A stretch of DNA of 64,000 nucleotides, from contig JASANH010000299.1 of the NCBI GenBank assembly GCA_030248295.1, positions 1 to 64,000 on the forward strand, written 5' to 3'. The notes beneath the pieces were generated by a model that searched no databases, was not told where the DNA came from, and saw nothing but the letters and a program-made list of their open reading frames with translations. Positions 41,400 to 54,196 of the stretch are shown here, piece after piece; positions within the stretch are counted from its first letter, which is position 1, and each line of letters opens with the position of its first letter. Source of the stretch: Mesodorylaimus sp. YZB2_4 (taxonomy: Eukaryota; Nematoda; Enoplea; Dorylaimida; Dorylaimidae). Position numbers and translations under genes: made by a program.

Positions 41400-44355
41400 T
41401 GAATACCGAATTATTCTTCAGCGAGTTGATCCAATGGCAGCAACGATCGAAGCCCCTGAATAATCGGCGGATGATGCAAGTCCGATCACATTGGCAAATT
41501 TTCCTTGGGCTTCATCGACACTTCATCCTGACCTAAGCTTTGATGATTACTCGGCCGTTGGGGATGATATCTCAACAATTTACGGCGATAATTTGCAACA
41601 AGTGAACCTATTCTCATCAGTGGCTTTGGATGATGAAAAATTATTTTCGGATGAAGAAAATGAAGATGATTTTGAGCTAGAATCTGAAATTCCTCTGGCT
41701 ATTGGCTTTCTCACTGGTTCACCTGCAATCTCGATCCCCGATTTTGCCTGTTAAGTTGTCGCACTCCAGTGCACTCGAAAAGCAAATGACGAACTCATCG
41801 ATTCTGTGTGCAAATTTATCAAACGACTGCTGCCAGCACCAAATAATTGCCCATCCTCCATAAAAGTAAGTATCTCTGGCTCTATTTGTTTAACCCGATA
41901 GACTTGCATCGTACACATTTTAGGCATTAAAAACTATTTTCCGCCGTGTGGTGATGGAGAAAATGGGAACCGTGACTCCAAGTATTCAGAAGTCTCGTTC
42001 ACCTCGTTATGGCGATCGGTCAGTGGAAGCGTCATATTTTTCATCCGACATTGGGCAGCAAATTCAAACGGTTATTGATGGGTACGGAAGCGAAATACTA
42101 AAATATTTGGCCCATGTTTCGTCGCAGACGAATCCCTCAATCGTCGATGATATGATCACCGCTGAATATTATCAAAAGGTTTGGCCAAATCCAAATGGCG
42201 ATGTGTTGTAGCTTCATTTATTGCTAAGTGCTGATGGTGCTCGATTCACAAAAGCAAAAAGTGGCAGCTTTTGGCCGGTCCATGCAACCATCGTGGAATT
42301 GCCCCCGAAACTACGATCAAAATCCGAAAAAAGCATTCTTCTTGCCATGTGGCAAAGTTCAGTGAAACCGGAGTGGGAAGTGTTGCTCAAGGAACCTATC
42401 GATCAGCTTCAAGTAAGTGTCCCACAATGAGTTCAGATTTTATTGTGTGCTTATATTTTTCCCTCCAGGCTCTCAAGTTGGTTAGAATGACAAAAACTAT
42501 AAATGGTGTCAAATTCAATGTCCGAGTCCGTGTTTTAGCGGCTGTCTTTGATTTGCAAGTATTTGGAACGTTGTACATTTCAATGGTAAGTTATGAAGCC
42601 ACAAGCTTTCAGTATGAACGAAGGAATGCTAATACATACATTTTTAGGCTCGTATGGTTGCATGCAATGTTTGCAAAAAGGTTATTATGACAAAATAAAA
42701 AGAAAACAGCTCTGGCCATTTGAGCGCCACGCCGTGGCGAAGTCATCAGAGTGGTATCAGGAAGTTTACGAAGATCTGCGAAAAACCCGGGTCGAATCGC
42801 CGTTCATGGGAGTCAAAGGCGAATCATTTTTATTGAAATCGGATATTGATCCTGCAATGCAAAGTCCTCTTGATCTAATACATCAATGTTATGAGGGCGT
42901 TTTCAATCGAATACTGGATTCTCTATTTGGTGAGTGAGCATCTTTTTTCCATTAGGTCATCTGAGCAGTCGGGCCCCCTGAAGTCTTACTTTGTCTTTGT
43001 GTGCTTTTTGGGTGCTAAAGCTAGATGATGGTCGAAGCAAACCTTAAAAGAAGGGCGTAGAATTCCCTTAATTGTGCTTGTTTGCTGCTAAAGCACACGT
43101 ATATTTCCCTGGATTGCGAACCCACACCTAACAGCCACAGCTAAATGTTGTAAACAAGCTCACTTTTCGGCCCAGATTGAATTTTATTTTCTCAACTATG
43201 TACTGTATCCGTTTCAGGAAAGCACCGAACACCATGGAATTTATGAAAATCGGCCAGAATGCGTCGTGTAGACGAAATATTGTGCAACATTATTTCCATG
43301 CGACTACCAGCGTGGGATACCATCGCTCGAAAATTTGAATTTTTTAAAGCCTCAGAATTGAAACATTTGTTGCTTTATGGTTTGATTCCAGCGTTGAAGT
43401 CTGAGTTATTGTCGACTGCGAACCGAAAAGCCATTCCTGCATTGGTTGTTACTCTTCAACGAAATTATTTTTAGAATCACTTCAGACGAAATTCGCATTG
43501 ATTCCTTGCCGTTTATTGATTATCTCGTATCGATTTGGCAAAGATTACTCCGTCATATTAAGCGAAGACGCGGAAACATTCAATGCTCATTCGATGAAGC
43601 ATTTGACCTCCTTTACTCGCTTGTTTGGACCGATGCATCATTATTCCACATTTGCATTCGAGAGTTTTAACGGCACTTATGCAAATTTTGTGTCCAGTGC
43701 TCATGGAACCGTCCAACAAGTTGGCCGGCGCATGAGCGAAAGTAGATTCATTCGACACTGGATTCGCGAAAAAAAGCAACAAAATGGAACAATCAAACCG
43801 ATATTGTTGGGCTTTGCTGGACAGTCGGACGATAGTCTAGTATATAGTGGCATTAAGGTCAAAGGTAAAGTTTCTGCGTCCCAATTGACGAATGAAGAAC
43901 TTAATTTGCTTAGGTTGCGCTTTCCATTTTTGATTCAGGCAGATATCAAAGTTTCGACCATAGAGCAGCTAAAAATTGGCACAGTTTTAGTCAGGTCGTT
44001 TTTGTCTGAGTCAAAGATAAGATCTTGTACGCATATTGTAAAATTCAATGGCGATGAAAATTTTTATGGCTGGTTAAACAAGCTTTTTATATTTCAAAAT
44101 GAGGTGTATGCTTTTGGGAAGCGTTTTGAGACAAAAGGTGTGATATTTGATGAATTGCCTCGACCAGAAAACGAGCTGCTCATGGAGTGCATTGATAAAT
44201 TCCCTACTGCGTATGGAAATTTTTTTAGTATGGTGCGTCTAATCGATGAGTTATGTTTGTTTGAAATTAAAGCGTTTAAGTCTCGTTGCTTATTTGTGCA
44301 GACATCCGATCAATGCTACTTGATTGATGAATGTATGAAATACGAACACAGCTAA
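41400..44355 (+). pseudogene. transposase of the 6.4 kb element, broken
   Basis: Pieces in order: acidic LFSDEENEDDFELES (41640); DELIDSVCKFIKRLLPAPNN; a GTAAGT intron; KTIFRRVVMEKMGTVTPS; LLLSADGARFTKAKSGSFWP then VHATIVELPPKLRSKSEKS, the 'DG....KS...WP....I.ELP...R....N' block; a GTAAGT intron; NVCKKGYYDKIKR with WPFERHA; FMGVKGESFLLKSDID; then PAWDTIARKFEFFKASE and HLTSFTRLFGPMHHYSTFAFE. This is an EnSpm/CACTA-related transposase pattern. The last frame (from 43498) runs 285 codons. Breaks: TAA near 41460, TAA at 41752, TAG at 42209 and a frameshift near 43470. Confidence 0.7.
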
Positions 44356-44873
44356 TAAAAACGTCGTTAATCTGCAATAACAATTCATCGTTTACGGTCA
44401 TAAAGAAAGTGCAATACAAAGCCTAAGTTGTTCTGTGTAAGAGTTCTGTACCTTGAGGCACAAAAATTGGCATTCGTGCTTCAACCTTGTCAAGAAACGT
44501 CATCATGCCAAGAGCATGACATGACTATATTCTTGGCAAGAATCTTGCCAGGATCCACTATAGCATCTTGAGAACGCCAAGAAATTAGCATGAGATAAGC
44601 AAGAAAAACGTCTTGCCGAGGCATGTGGCAAGAAATCTCTACCTTGCCAAGATCATTGCCATGAGAGGAAATGCGGGAAAGGACGTCTCAGTCCCTATTT
44701 ATTGCGCATTCCCTGATGTCTGGATAGGCAATGCGAAATAAGGTGCCGGCTTTCTCCTCGTGCTTGATTCAATCACGCTCACGAGCGCATCAAGCGGAAA
44801 CATGCAAGATTCGCTGCTTCCTCCACAATAACTTGGTGTATTAGCATTGCTCAGAGTAGCATCTGGCGTGGCC

Positions 44874-45052
44874 GGTGACATAAATGAGGCTAGTTGTTAT
44901 GGTCAACCCTGAAACCGCGAGTACATGTGACCAGCCAGAGCCAGGCAGGATCTTTCTTGATCACCTTTTGTCAGCCTGGACTGGCCTGCTCCGAAGGCGC
45001 ATCAAACCACATCTACTACCTTTCCTAGTTTCATTTTATGAATTTTTTGCTA
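44874..45052 (+). repeat. dispersed repeat family R4, right copy
   Basis: GGTGACATAAATGAGGCTAG ... ATGAATTTTTTGCTA, inverted relative to 36807-36996. Confidence 0.8.
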
Positions 45053-46700
45053 ATTTCACTCTTTTTTCAGTCCTGACTCTTCTCCACCCACCTAATATAC
45101 CCCCTCGAGGACTGGCCGCGTTCGAGCACATGAAATCGTGAGTACAAGTACATAGAAACAGTCTGCAAAATTTGCTTCTACGCGTGCGCAAGAGATTAAA
45201 AGCAGTGGCCATTGTTTTGTCGCTCGACTCCACTAAATCTCTCTCTCTGGCTTAGCTAAGGTTAGGCACTCGTTTGCACGTGTCTGGGTACCAGTATTTA
45301 AGGGAAATACAGCCTTTCCTCCAGACGAGGTGTTGCACTGTTGACTGAATCCAGCAACATTAGGTCAACATGTTGCGCCCAAGTCAAATTTGACGGTGAG
45401 TGAGAAGCAGCATTCAAATACCAAATTTCCCGCCACTATTTTATAAAATATGTCGCTGCATTATCTCAAGTCAATTTTGTCAATCTGTCATGCACGGCAT
45501 AACATTTCAACCTCGTTTACAGTGCATCCTCTATCCTTAATTAAAACCTGCATTCTCGCCATTCCATTGCCAATTCCTTTGATAACAATGCGAAGAAAGA
45601 ACGCTTTTTTAAACATATCGCTGTTTTTTCAAGACATGGCAGCTTTTGTAGCAGTCAAAAATGATTTTTCAGTTTGAGTTTGAATTTCCCGTCGTTAAAA
45701 TGTTCTCTCATGCTACAGGTCTTGTAAGTCTCATGCTTTTACTCCTTTTACATGATTTCCATGTACAGGATTTTCGACTCACTCTCCTTGTATCTATTGT
45801 ATATTGTTTTTTTTTTAAAGCTAATGCAGCGAATTCGTTTTGCGCCCAACTCGCAAAGGTATGAGGGAACGATGCGAGCTTTCGCGAACCGGTCTCTCTA
45901 ACGTCCGCTGTTATTGTCAGTCTTTCTTCATGTATGCCTTTTCTGTATAAACACCGTTTTTCAAAGTCACTTCTTCAATTTGAATTTCGCGCCTTTTTTT
46001 AATTGTTTTCTAGTGTTGTTTTATATTTCAGGTATAGCTGTCATCGTGATTCTTGTACAGAGACAGCTTTCAAAATGTGTAAGAAGTGTTGAATCCCATA
46101 TTTTGAATTTCCCGCCATTTTAAAAACTAGAGATAGGTTTGTCGATTATATATATATATTGATATAACAGAAATTCTATGAGTCCTATGACCCTGTATCC
46201 ATAACAAATTTCATCGGTTTTTGCAGCACGGTCCGCGAGTTGTGGCGAAAATAAAAAACCTGGTCGGGATTTTTGCCCTCGCACGCCTAGTATGAGTGGA
46301 GCCTGAACGGATAAAGATTCTGGAAATTCCTTCAAAAGAACTTAATGTAGTGTAAAGTTACGCTAAGAAACAAAATTTCATTGCCTTATGACATCAGGCT
46401 GTTAAGATATCGTTGTTGGTGTGGCACATGTACTAGATGGAGGACGCTACCGCGCCCCCATGGATATGTCGCTGCCACCAATTCCTGAAAGGAAACAGAA
46501 ATTTAGGAAACGGGCAAGCTGCAGACTTGTCGTAAAACGGCCTAATTCGCTAATTTGCGGAATTCAAGCTACAAAAGCTTCCTGGATTTTCTCATTTATT
46601 CTTAGAGTACAGTATGAGCCATTCGACCGTTATAAAAGTTGGCGGCCAAAAATTTACTGTTGGTTTCAGAATCTAAATTAGGCCAATATTGCATACAAAA
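45053..46700. other. gene-poor stretch with recurring GAATTTCCCGCC-like motif
   Basis: AAATTTCCCGCCA (45424), GAATTTCCCGTCG (45683), GAATTTCGCGCC (45980) and GAATTTCCCGCCA (46104) recur. They match the E2F core TTTCCCGC but are more likely repeat-derived. No protein domain seen. Confidence 0.35.
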
Positions 46701-46711
46701 ACCATACTTAC

Positions 46712-46870
46712 ACAAGCCGACGACGCCGTCTTTCCTCTTCTTCAAGCAACAGATATCGCGTTCTATCGTCCACGCATGGATCCAAACTGAAACAGTCCGC
46801 CAACCACACTGATGGCTCGGCGACTTCATCAGATTCGTTAAATTCTCCAGCAATGAGATCGCCAATAATT
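46712..46870 (-). CDS. possible single exon of an unidentified gene
   Basis: Minus strand, ends at a good donor (GTAAGTATGG, 46711). Reads GDLIAGEFNESDEVAEPSVW, LADCFSLDPCVDDRTRYL and EEEERRRRL: acidic then charged-helical, convincingly coding in composition. No partner exon or family found. Confidence 0.3.
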
Positions 46871-49364
46871 CACGGAAGACTCGTTCTTGTAGCCGTTAAA
46901 TTTCTGATCGACACAGAATACTTTTCATTCTAGCGCTTTTGCACCTTTTATAGAAATTCTGGAGATTTAAATCGAAAAATTTTTGAGATTTTCGCGTCAT
47001 GCAGTGTGCGCACATCGGCTTTTGAGCTTTCTTGCTTGCTTCTTCAGGTTTTACCTGTTTTTATCAAAAGCGGCGCTCGTTTGGCGCTCCTCAGAAAATA
47101 TTCTCGAGTGTTTAGTTTGAGAATGGGGAGGATCTGAAAAGTTTTGCCGCGCCAAAATCTTTTCCCAGGCGTGCTGATTCAGTGGGTATGGTTACCTTGT
47201 CAGCGGGTATACCCTCCGAGCCAGTACATCTTTAAGGATATGATTGTGACCTAATTTTGGAAATAGCCTGGGGCAAAGTCCATGCGAAGGAGCAGGCTCA
47301 AACTTCTGCTTAATAGCTAACGATAAGCCTGTTAGGTCGGCCCGTGCCGGCAAGAATGGAAACAAATTTCTTTGGAAATGCGCGACGGCAAATTGAACAT
47401 TTCTTTCAGTAAGTACATGGTAAAGGGTATTTTCATGAATCCTGGAAAGAATCCTGAAGAAAGATCTGTTCAGGACAGTTCTAGTATTTGATGTATGTGC
47501 CACATGGCAAGAGAATTATTTTTTGGCGGCGTCTGCTTAATGGTGATAGTCATGTCTAAAAACCGCGTTACCTGACATCAAAACTCATGGAAACCTGTTA
47601 ACAAAGAAAGAGTACCCTGAACAAGCAATCAATGAGGCATAGGCCCCAGTCCGTATATGTCATCGCGCTACGAATGACATCCTTTATTTAGTGGGCAAAA
47701 AAGGCGGTCAGCTGCAGCCAAGACTCATTTTAACCGGTCTTACAATATGCACTCCATAGTAGGTATTCAAGGAGATTCTTCTGCGTTGTAGACGATTTGC
47801 TCGTTGCGGTCCAAACGTTCAATGATGATGTGTGTGCACAGGTGCATGCGCGATTATGAGAATAATAAGGTGAACAAGCTATACCCAGCAAAGCAAGGAG
47901 ATCACTAATCCACGATAAAAACCTATCGTCACCTTTTCTTATGAATGGGGGAAAAAAAGAATTACTGTAGATGACATGGATAACTCGGGTTTTCAGATAC
48001 GATCAGCCCGACCAAAACGCAGTCGGAAGAGATTAGCGTTCGATGGGCTGATGATATACATACAAGACGAATTCTACGAAGTCGTCTCGAAAGCTAGGGA
48101 TGTAATGGTTGTGTTTCGGTCAAGGCTGGCGGAGGTCTCGTTTGGATTGGCGCCACAAACAGAAGCGGTCAAGATAGGGCTATGTCGTTGAGTTGCGCCC
48201 GACGTATTGTAAGTACTTTCCAGTGCAGTCTGTGCTGTGATACACTTTGTTATTCCTGTAGAGTATGAAACACATGGAACTAGTGATTAAGGTTCGCTGT
48301 ATGGCAGGGCACTGTAGGGCAGATAAGACAGTCCAGATAGACAACATATATCTTTTGGTGGTACCAGTGGGACCCTGCATGGGCACTGGGATTGTGTGCT
48401 ATTTTGCATTGTTTTGAGTTTTGAATTTTGGAAAAAGCTATTCTCGCGTTCTACAGTAGGATCGGTAGTTAGCTTCTGAGCTCGTCTTTGAGTCCCTTCG
48501 CTCTTAGCTCAGTTCTGGGGAACGTCGGATTCGGGGAAAGAAATTTTCATGAATTCATGAAATCATGGGTCCTTGATAAATAAAAAACCTTGATCAGCGA
48601 AGCTGCCGCCACCATTGAAAAGTGTCAGAATGTGGGCACCCCGCTTACGACATTGAATCTCTCTAGCCGGAACTGCACCAAAGGTGTGAACAGAAATCTT
48701 CTGTCACCCCTCAGGTTTCAATCCTAGGCGACTCGCCAAGCCCGAAGTGATGTACTGAAGGAGCGATGACTACCCCCATCAAGCAAAAGCCGTCTAGTGG
48801 CTGATCTCGACCCCGCCGGCGACTGCACTAAAGCACGAGCCGTCTGCAACAAAACAGTGTTTCCTGACAACAGCAAAGAGCCTTCTGGAGTCCCCGAAAA
48901 AACCCGATGCCTGCTCGGTAGCCACACTTAAGACTTCTGGTGGCCTACTGCAAGCAGAGTAGCAGCCGTCGCAGCTGTCGACGATGATAAAGACTGCTGT
49001 CTTCTTGATTCTTAAGTAAACGGACTCCTCCGTTCCTGCGAACTACACGATACGAGGGACCGGCGTGTCCGCAAGTCGGACTGCTGCTTACCAACCTGAG
49101 ATTCCTAGACGGATTCCCGCGCAATCAAATGATGAGAAATACTAGCATGAAGAGACTGCACAGTCCACACCATGGCTATACTTAAGGAATTCTCAAGCTC
49201 TCCTAACCACGCTCAAACCAGTTCTCTAACACGGAAAGAACTGGCCCATGGGCTAGCATGCAGGGAACAATAGGGTTAAAATTTGGAATTTTAACGCTAT
49301 CGCGGGAATGATAGTTTCATTGAATTCCTTGTATCAGACTTGACCTCCTAACAAACTATCATGT
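46871..49364. other. gene-free stretch
   Basis: Short frames only. One at 47976-48191 begins near a CAG acceptor (FQIRSARPKRSRKRLAFDG) but has no recognisable domain. 48.7-49.1 kb is GC-rich without a convincing frame. Confidence 0.35.
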
Positions 49365-50010
49365 TTTATATTTTTCAAATCAAAAAATTTGAATTTGGCG
49401 CTCTGACCTTGATGCGCAGGCGAGCAGACCTTTACATCGGCGTAAACTGGAAGTCTTACCGAATCAAATCAATAACTCATGTCCTACTCAACAGACCACC
49501 AGAATATGCTGGCTAGAGAAAGAGAAGATTGTTTGTGTTAACATTACTGACTATCGTGTTTATTTTATCAGTAAAACTGCTCTGATATTTCTCTGTGTCG
49601 TTTGCCAGAGCGCCAAAGCACCTTCGTGCGCATCTTACATCTAGCGGGCATCATACGCGTCAGATGATAACGAGTGCAGAGCGCTTTACTTCAGAAGTTT
49701 TAAGCTAGAAATGCTGCGTGCCGCGGCAATTAGTTTTGTACTGACGTCGCTCCGAAGCTTTCTTCAGTTTACAGGGCATTACTGTTACTAACTGAAACTA
49801 CATAAACAACCGCGCACGGGGAAATCATCAACCGTAATTCTTTTCAATATTGGCTTTGTACTACTCTGTGCACATGGGTACAGAGTGCTGGAAGAACTAC
49901 GTAACCGGATACGCATGCTGCAGTAAATTTCGCGCTTGTAACAGCTTATAGCAAGCGCCCAGACAAGAACCTGCGTGCCGCCAAATTCAAATTTTTTGAT
50001 TTGAAAAAAT
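49365..50010. repeat. inverted repeat pair around ~640 bp
   Basis: TTCAAATCAAAAAATTTGAA then TTTGGCG at 49374-49402 is mirrored by CGCCAAATTCAAATTTTTTGATTTGAA at 49980-50006. Arms of ~35 bp; a possible MITE just downstream of MFSD8. Confidence 0.55.
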
Positions 50011-50123
50011 AAATCATCATCAGTGAGGAAAACCAAGACATGAAGAAATTCAACGGGACACTTTTCACAGAATGGCGCTAATGACTGCTCGAAAAGAATT
50101 ACATGGACTTACTGTAGCCCATT

Positions 50124-52266
50124 TTAAAAGTGGTGCAAAAATCCTCCATCATATCGTAGCTTATCACCACTCTTCAACTTTGGCCTCAAATTTAATGGTA
50201 CCATTCTCTGATAAAGAGCCAGCAAGGAAAATACACTAAGAAAGACCACACTGGCAGTCATTGCCCATGCCACTCGAGGACCGAATTCGGAAAATAAATA
50301 GCTGAACAACAACCAAGAAAATATGTTATCCTTTTTCATTTGGACCTAACTTTCTGCAACCACTAGAATTACCTGATCAGGAGAGGACCAAATGTTCTCG
50401 ATGCACATCCAGCCATGGACATTATGCTTTGCATGAAGCCTTGCTGACGTGGGCCGAGGATTTTAGCGAATAATGTAGAAGCAGCCACATTGCAGAATGG
50501 GAAGCCAGCTGATAAGAGCGGATAAGCTATCAAGTAGACAAGTAGTGGGACTTGTGGCGTGTAGTTGCACCATTCGAAGTTGCAGCCTCCGCCTGAATCG
50601 GCAGACAAAGTACGTGTGGAAGTAAGATCGACGGGCGAAAGTGATGAATTTGCAGCTTGGGGCATTGAAGTCGATGCATTGAAAGCTGAAAATTTCGAAA
50701 CATTGTTCTTTTCTCAAGTTTCTAAAATTTTAGTCGATTAGTCTCTCAGCTTTGAGAAACTTTCTCTAGCACCAGAATAATTGTTGTTCCGTATGTTCGT
50801 AAATAGGCACAGGCTGCTTATAGAATATTTCCCACCTGCTTCATTTGTCAGTCGGCCAGTAAAAAACGGCCAAGGAAATGTAATTAAGTAGAATCCACCA
50901 AGCATGAATAATCCGACTACAATGCAAGCTCGAAAATTGACCCGGTCTCCCAAAATTGCGAATGCGATAAAAATGATCAGAGATATGACTGATGAGCAAG
51001 TCATTATAATGCTATTGTTGAATACTGCTTCACTGTTCGACCAGTTAAACACCGCCATCGTGTATGGCGACTCAACTGTTTCTTGATTAGTAACAGAGAA
51101 GAAGACTGCAAACCAGCAAATAATGCACAGAATTGCAGCAGTTTTGTCAAATTTTGGCACATAGTGAAATGGATCTGTCAAAATATAAGACTCATGTATT
51201 GTGGCGTATAAATAAATAATTATACGGTTTTTTTAATTACCTGTTTCTTTTTTTGTGTCCACTCCAATCGTTTCGTCTCGAAATACTAGGAAAAGGAGAA
51301 TGAGAAGAATCAACATGGCAGCCATGGATATGTAGGCAGGAGCTGTGTATTGGCTGATGTGAAGTGGGCCCACAACGAGACCAGGATAGCCAATAGGCGT
51401 GACGCAGGCTTGAAGAGCTGTATGGAAAACAAAATACGATGTCCATGTAGGGTAATACATTTACGGAATACGAAGGTCCATTTTGTACAAGCATAAGAGC
51501 ATATTTGGCCTACAGGAAACTCCCGCCTGGCAGGAACCTGTCTCTCTCTTTCCACTTCTAAAGACATGTAGAAGCACGGTGCATACCTGGTCCGGCAGTC
51601 ATTCCCAATGACACTGCAGTTGTTCCGATTGCGATGGCCCTGGCTCTTTGTTCTGGGCTGCTAGCTGTGGCAATAAAAGCTCTGATAGTTCCCACAATTC
51701 CTAAAGCAAAATACACGGTTTTCTCACAAGATAGAACCGGTTTACACAGCTTACCTGCGCCAACCCCGCATAAAACTCTGGCAGAAACAATAATCCATTT
51801 TCTATTATTCATTGACGCCTCAGTGAAAACGTACACAATGTTGCCACTTACGGCTAAACATATACCCAGCGTCAAGACTGGACGAAAAAGTCGAACACGA
51901 TTGCTCCAATAACCAAATATGGGCGACGCTATCATTTGTCCAGCACTATATATGGCCAGGGTGAACCCATAAAATGTTTGGTCCGCTGTGGAGTCGATCT
52001 GAAAACATATTTCTTCTGGGTCTAACTCAATAGAAACCGACTCATCCAAAGTTTTTAAATTTCAATTATATACTTAAAAATAAATTTGTTAAAATTTAGC
52101 GCGAAGTGTCACTTACCAAAGACATATAAGGCCACAAGGAGGCAAAATAAATTGAGAATTGTAAGCCAACAACGAGTAAAATAAATGTTGCCACCCAAAT
52201 TGATGGCCAATGCATTTTTTCCAATCTCTCATCGTGATCAGGGTGTGGTATTTCTTTTTTCCCCAT
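50124..52266 (-). CDS. MFSD8: MFSD8/CLN7-type lysosomal MFS transporter, 7 exons
   Basis: MFSD8 is a lysosomal 12-helix transporter/chloride channel; its loss causes CLN7 disease in humans. Exons (minus): 52266-52117, 51998-51755, 51700-51587, 51408-51241, 51174-50836, 50685-50373, 50301-50124, joined by GT-AG introns of 54-150 bp into 501 codons (human 518). Key matches: SLWPYMSLIDSTADQTFYG at the exon 1/2 joint, YSAGQMIASPIFGYWSNR (the MFS signature between helices 2 and 3), ARVLCGVGAGIVGTIRAF, EQRARAIAI, ILGPRQQGFMQSIM and RTFGPLLIS. An N-terminal acidic/His stretch precedes helix 1. Every exon joint keeps frame, so the gene looks intact. No TATA box noticed upstream. Confidence 0.95.
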
Positions 52267-53937
52267 TTAGGTTAAAATATTGCCAACAGCAAATATTAGA
52301 CCAAACTTTACAACAACGACCAACAACGAATTACTTGAGGAGGAAGAGTACTTTTTCTCGCACCACGCTTGAGCCTAACACCATCGATGCATTATCGGCC
52401 ACTTATCACTATCGCGTGCTCCCACGTACTCGTGTTAGCCATGGCGACGGCAATAAACGTTGATAAAGCCTCGTAACTTATCAGTTCATTGTGCGAATGA
52501 CGTATTCTCAAAAATGAACGATAAAGGCAAGGTAGACGAACACAGCCTGACGACCTGACATGAGAGGCGGTGATGGACACGTATAGGTGGATAAGCGGAT
52601 AATAACGGAGTTTTTCTGTGTCATAAATTAATAAAGTCTTTGACAAAAACAAGAGTTCATGTTCATCGAGTCAACACATCAGCACGTAAGTACACCCGCA
52701 ATAAAACTATAACACTGTCGAAACAGTGGTGCGAAGAGGGTTATAAGGGGTTCAAATAATGATAAACAGCGAGTGCTGATAGCTATAGCCCGCTCTCTTG
52801 ATGTTTCAGTCACGGGACCTACAAAAAGTGGTGGGTTACTTTCTAGTTTTTAAGATAAGCGATCCCCGCTGCGTGGTATTATCTGTCTTCTTTGGGTTTG
52901 TGCGCGGCCATTTGGTGCAAGTGGCTCTGCCAGCCGCGCACACTTGGATCGCTAGTCCAAGAGTGAGCAGGCATTCAAGCATCCTATGACTACAGTAGGA
53001 TTTCAAAAGGAGGGCAAGGCGCAATTTAATTCAAAGGAGAATTTATTAGAATAAAAACAGTTTCCTATGCTGGGCAACTCAAATAAACCAACCAGTTTCG
53101 AAAGTCAGACTGACAATGAGCGACGCAAAGGGCGAATTCTGGATACTTTTCAATAAAAACACCTGATGAGTTGCCCGTAGACGCTTTTGTTCTCATTTAT
53201 TACACTAGAGTACAAAAGAGTATATTGGTGCAGCCTAAACTGCAAGCTTATTATTTGTAACCATGTTGCTATAGGTGAAATAAGCAAGCAATAAATACGG
53301 ATGTACCTGCTTGTTTTGATGGCTATTCTGGTACAGGCATGGGGGAGCCATCAACTGTGACTTCAAAGTTTTACTTTCATGCCTTATTAATATATTATAA
53401 GTCTTATTGAGCTATGGTCGTTTCAGATATCTAACGAAACAGAATGTCAGAAGAAGCAGCTATGAAACAAATACTGCATCTTACACGGCCAGATCAGCGA
53501 TCGGCCAGACTCCATACTACAACTTTTACCCCAGCATGTATCCTAAGGCATAACCACAATGGTGACGTGTACTGCCCCAATTATATCTGCGCATTCCGCT
53601 TTTCAATAAACCTTAAACTAATAAAGAAAAACTTGACAAGAGCAATAATAAGGACTCGCCACTCACACAGTTGTCGATGTGCCAGAACACTATTCTCTCC
53701 AAATTTCAGAAGTCAGTTCTGTAACTTGCTTTCATACTGGACAAAATCGTTATCAGCTTTTACAAACCCCAGCTATTTTTGACGCTTGCAGATACAATAG
53801 CAACAAGACGACATGGCCACGATTACGGAGATGCCCTTGGTGACGATGTACGAGCACAAAATTACTGAGACGAAACGACGCTGCTGCAGCCAAAGCGACT
53901 CATCCATAACGTTTGTAATAGCACGGTTGCCAAGTTG
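52267..53937. other. intergenic
   Basis: Upstream region of MFSD8. A short hairpin-prone patch at 52864-52960 (GTGCGCGGCCA / AGCCGCGCACAC). No gene or repeat otherwise recognised. Confidence 0.4.
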
Positions 53938-54196
53938 GTATACTGTATGGTATCATACCATTTCCATGGCATCATGCCATGGTCACCATGGTACCATGGT
54001 ATGGCACCATGGTACCATGGAACCCTACCATGATGGTATGGTTACCATCATGGTTACCATGGTTACCATGATACCATGGTAACCATACCATTACAATGGT
54101 AACCATACCATACCATAACATGGTAATCATACCATACCATACCATGATACCATGTCAACCATACTATGGTACCATGGTATGGCATCATACCATGGC
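53938..54196. repeat. self-complementary (ACCATGG/GGTACC)-type satellite-like tract
   Basis: About 260 bp built almost wholly from CCATGG, GGTACC, ACCATACC and GGTAACCAT words, e.g. CACCATGGTACCATGGTATG. Both strands read alike, so long cruciforms are possible. Frames across it are artefacts. Confidence 0.9.

Larger units (their letters stand above)
38305..44677. mobile_element. 6.4 kb DNA transposon, CACTA/EnSpm-like organisation
   Basis: Ends CCCGCATTTCC (38305) and GGAAATGCGGG (ending 44677), each flanked by AAA, an apparent 3-bp target duplication. Within about 150 bp of both ends the octamer-like TTGGCAAG/CTTGCCAAG and variants recur in both orientations (38328-38446, 44486-44655), the subterminal-repeat layout of CACTA elements. 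Inside are a transposase remnant on the plus strand and a second gene on the minus strand. The 3-bp duplication and subterminal arrays fit the CMC superfamily, but the terminus is not CACT(A/G), so the family is unsettled. Both genes are broken. Confidence 0.75.

Noticed and set aside
41400..44355. Reassigned stop codons (TAA/TAG read as Gln) to explain in-frame stops in the transposase, MULE and BEL pieces
   Set aside because: MFSD8 and YME1L1 read cleanly with standard stops over 501 and 666 codons, and the elements also show TGA stops and frameshifts, so ordinary decay explains them.
36807..45052. Treating the R4 pair as the termini of the CACTA-like element
   Set aside because: The element has its own matching ends and flanking AAA at 38305 and 44677; R4 copies lie outside at unequal distances.
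45424..46117. E2F sites (TTTCCCGCC)
   Set aside because: Four similar words occur in longer matching contexts without an adjacent gene start, so repeat origin is more likely.
53813..54082. Protein rich in Met, His, Thr and Gly across the ACCATGG tract
   Set aside because: Periodic composition comes from the repeat itself.
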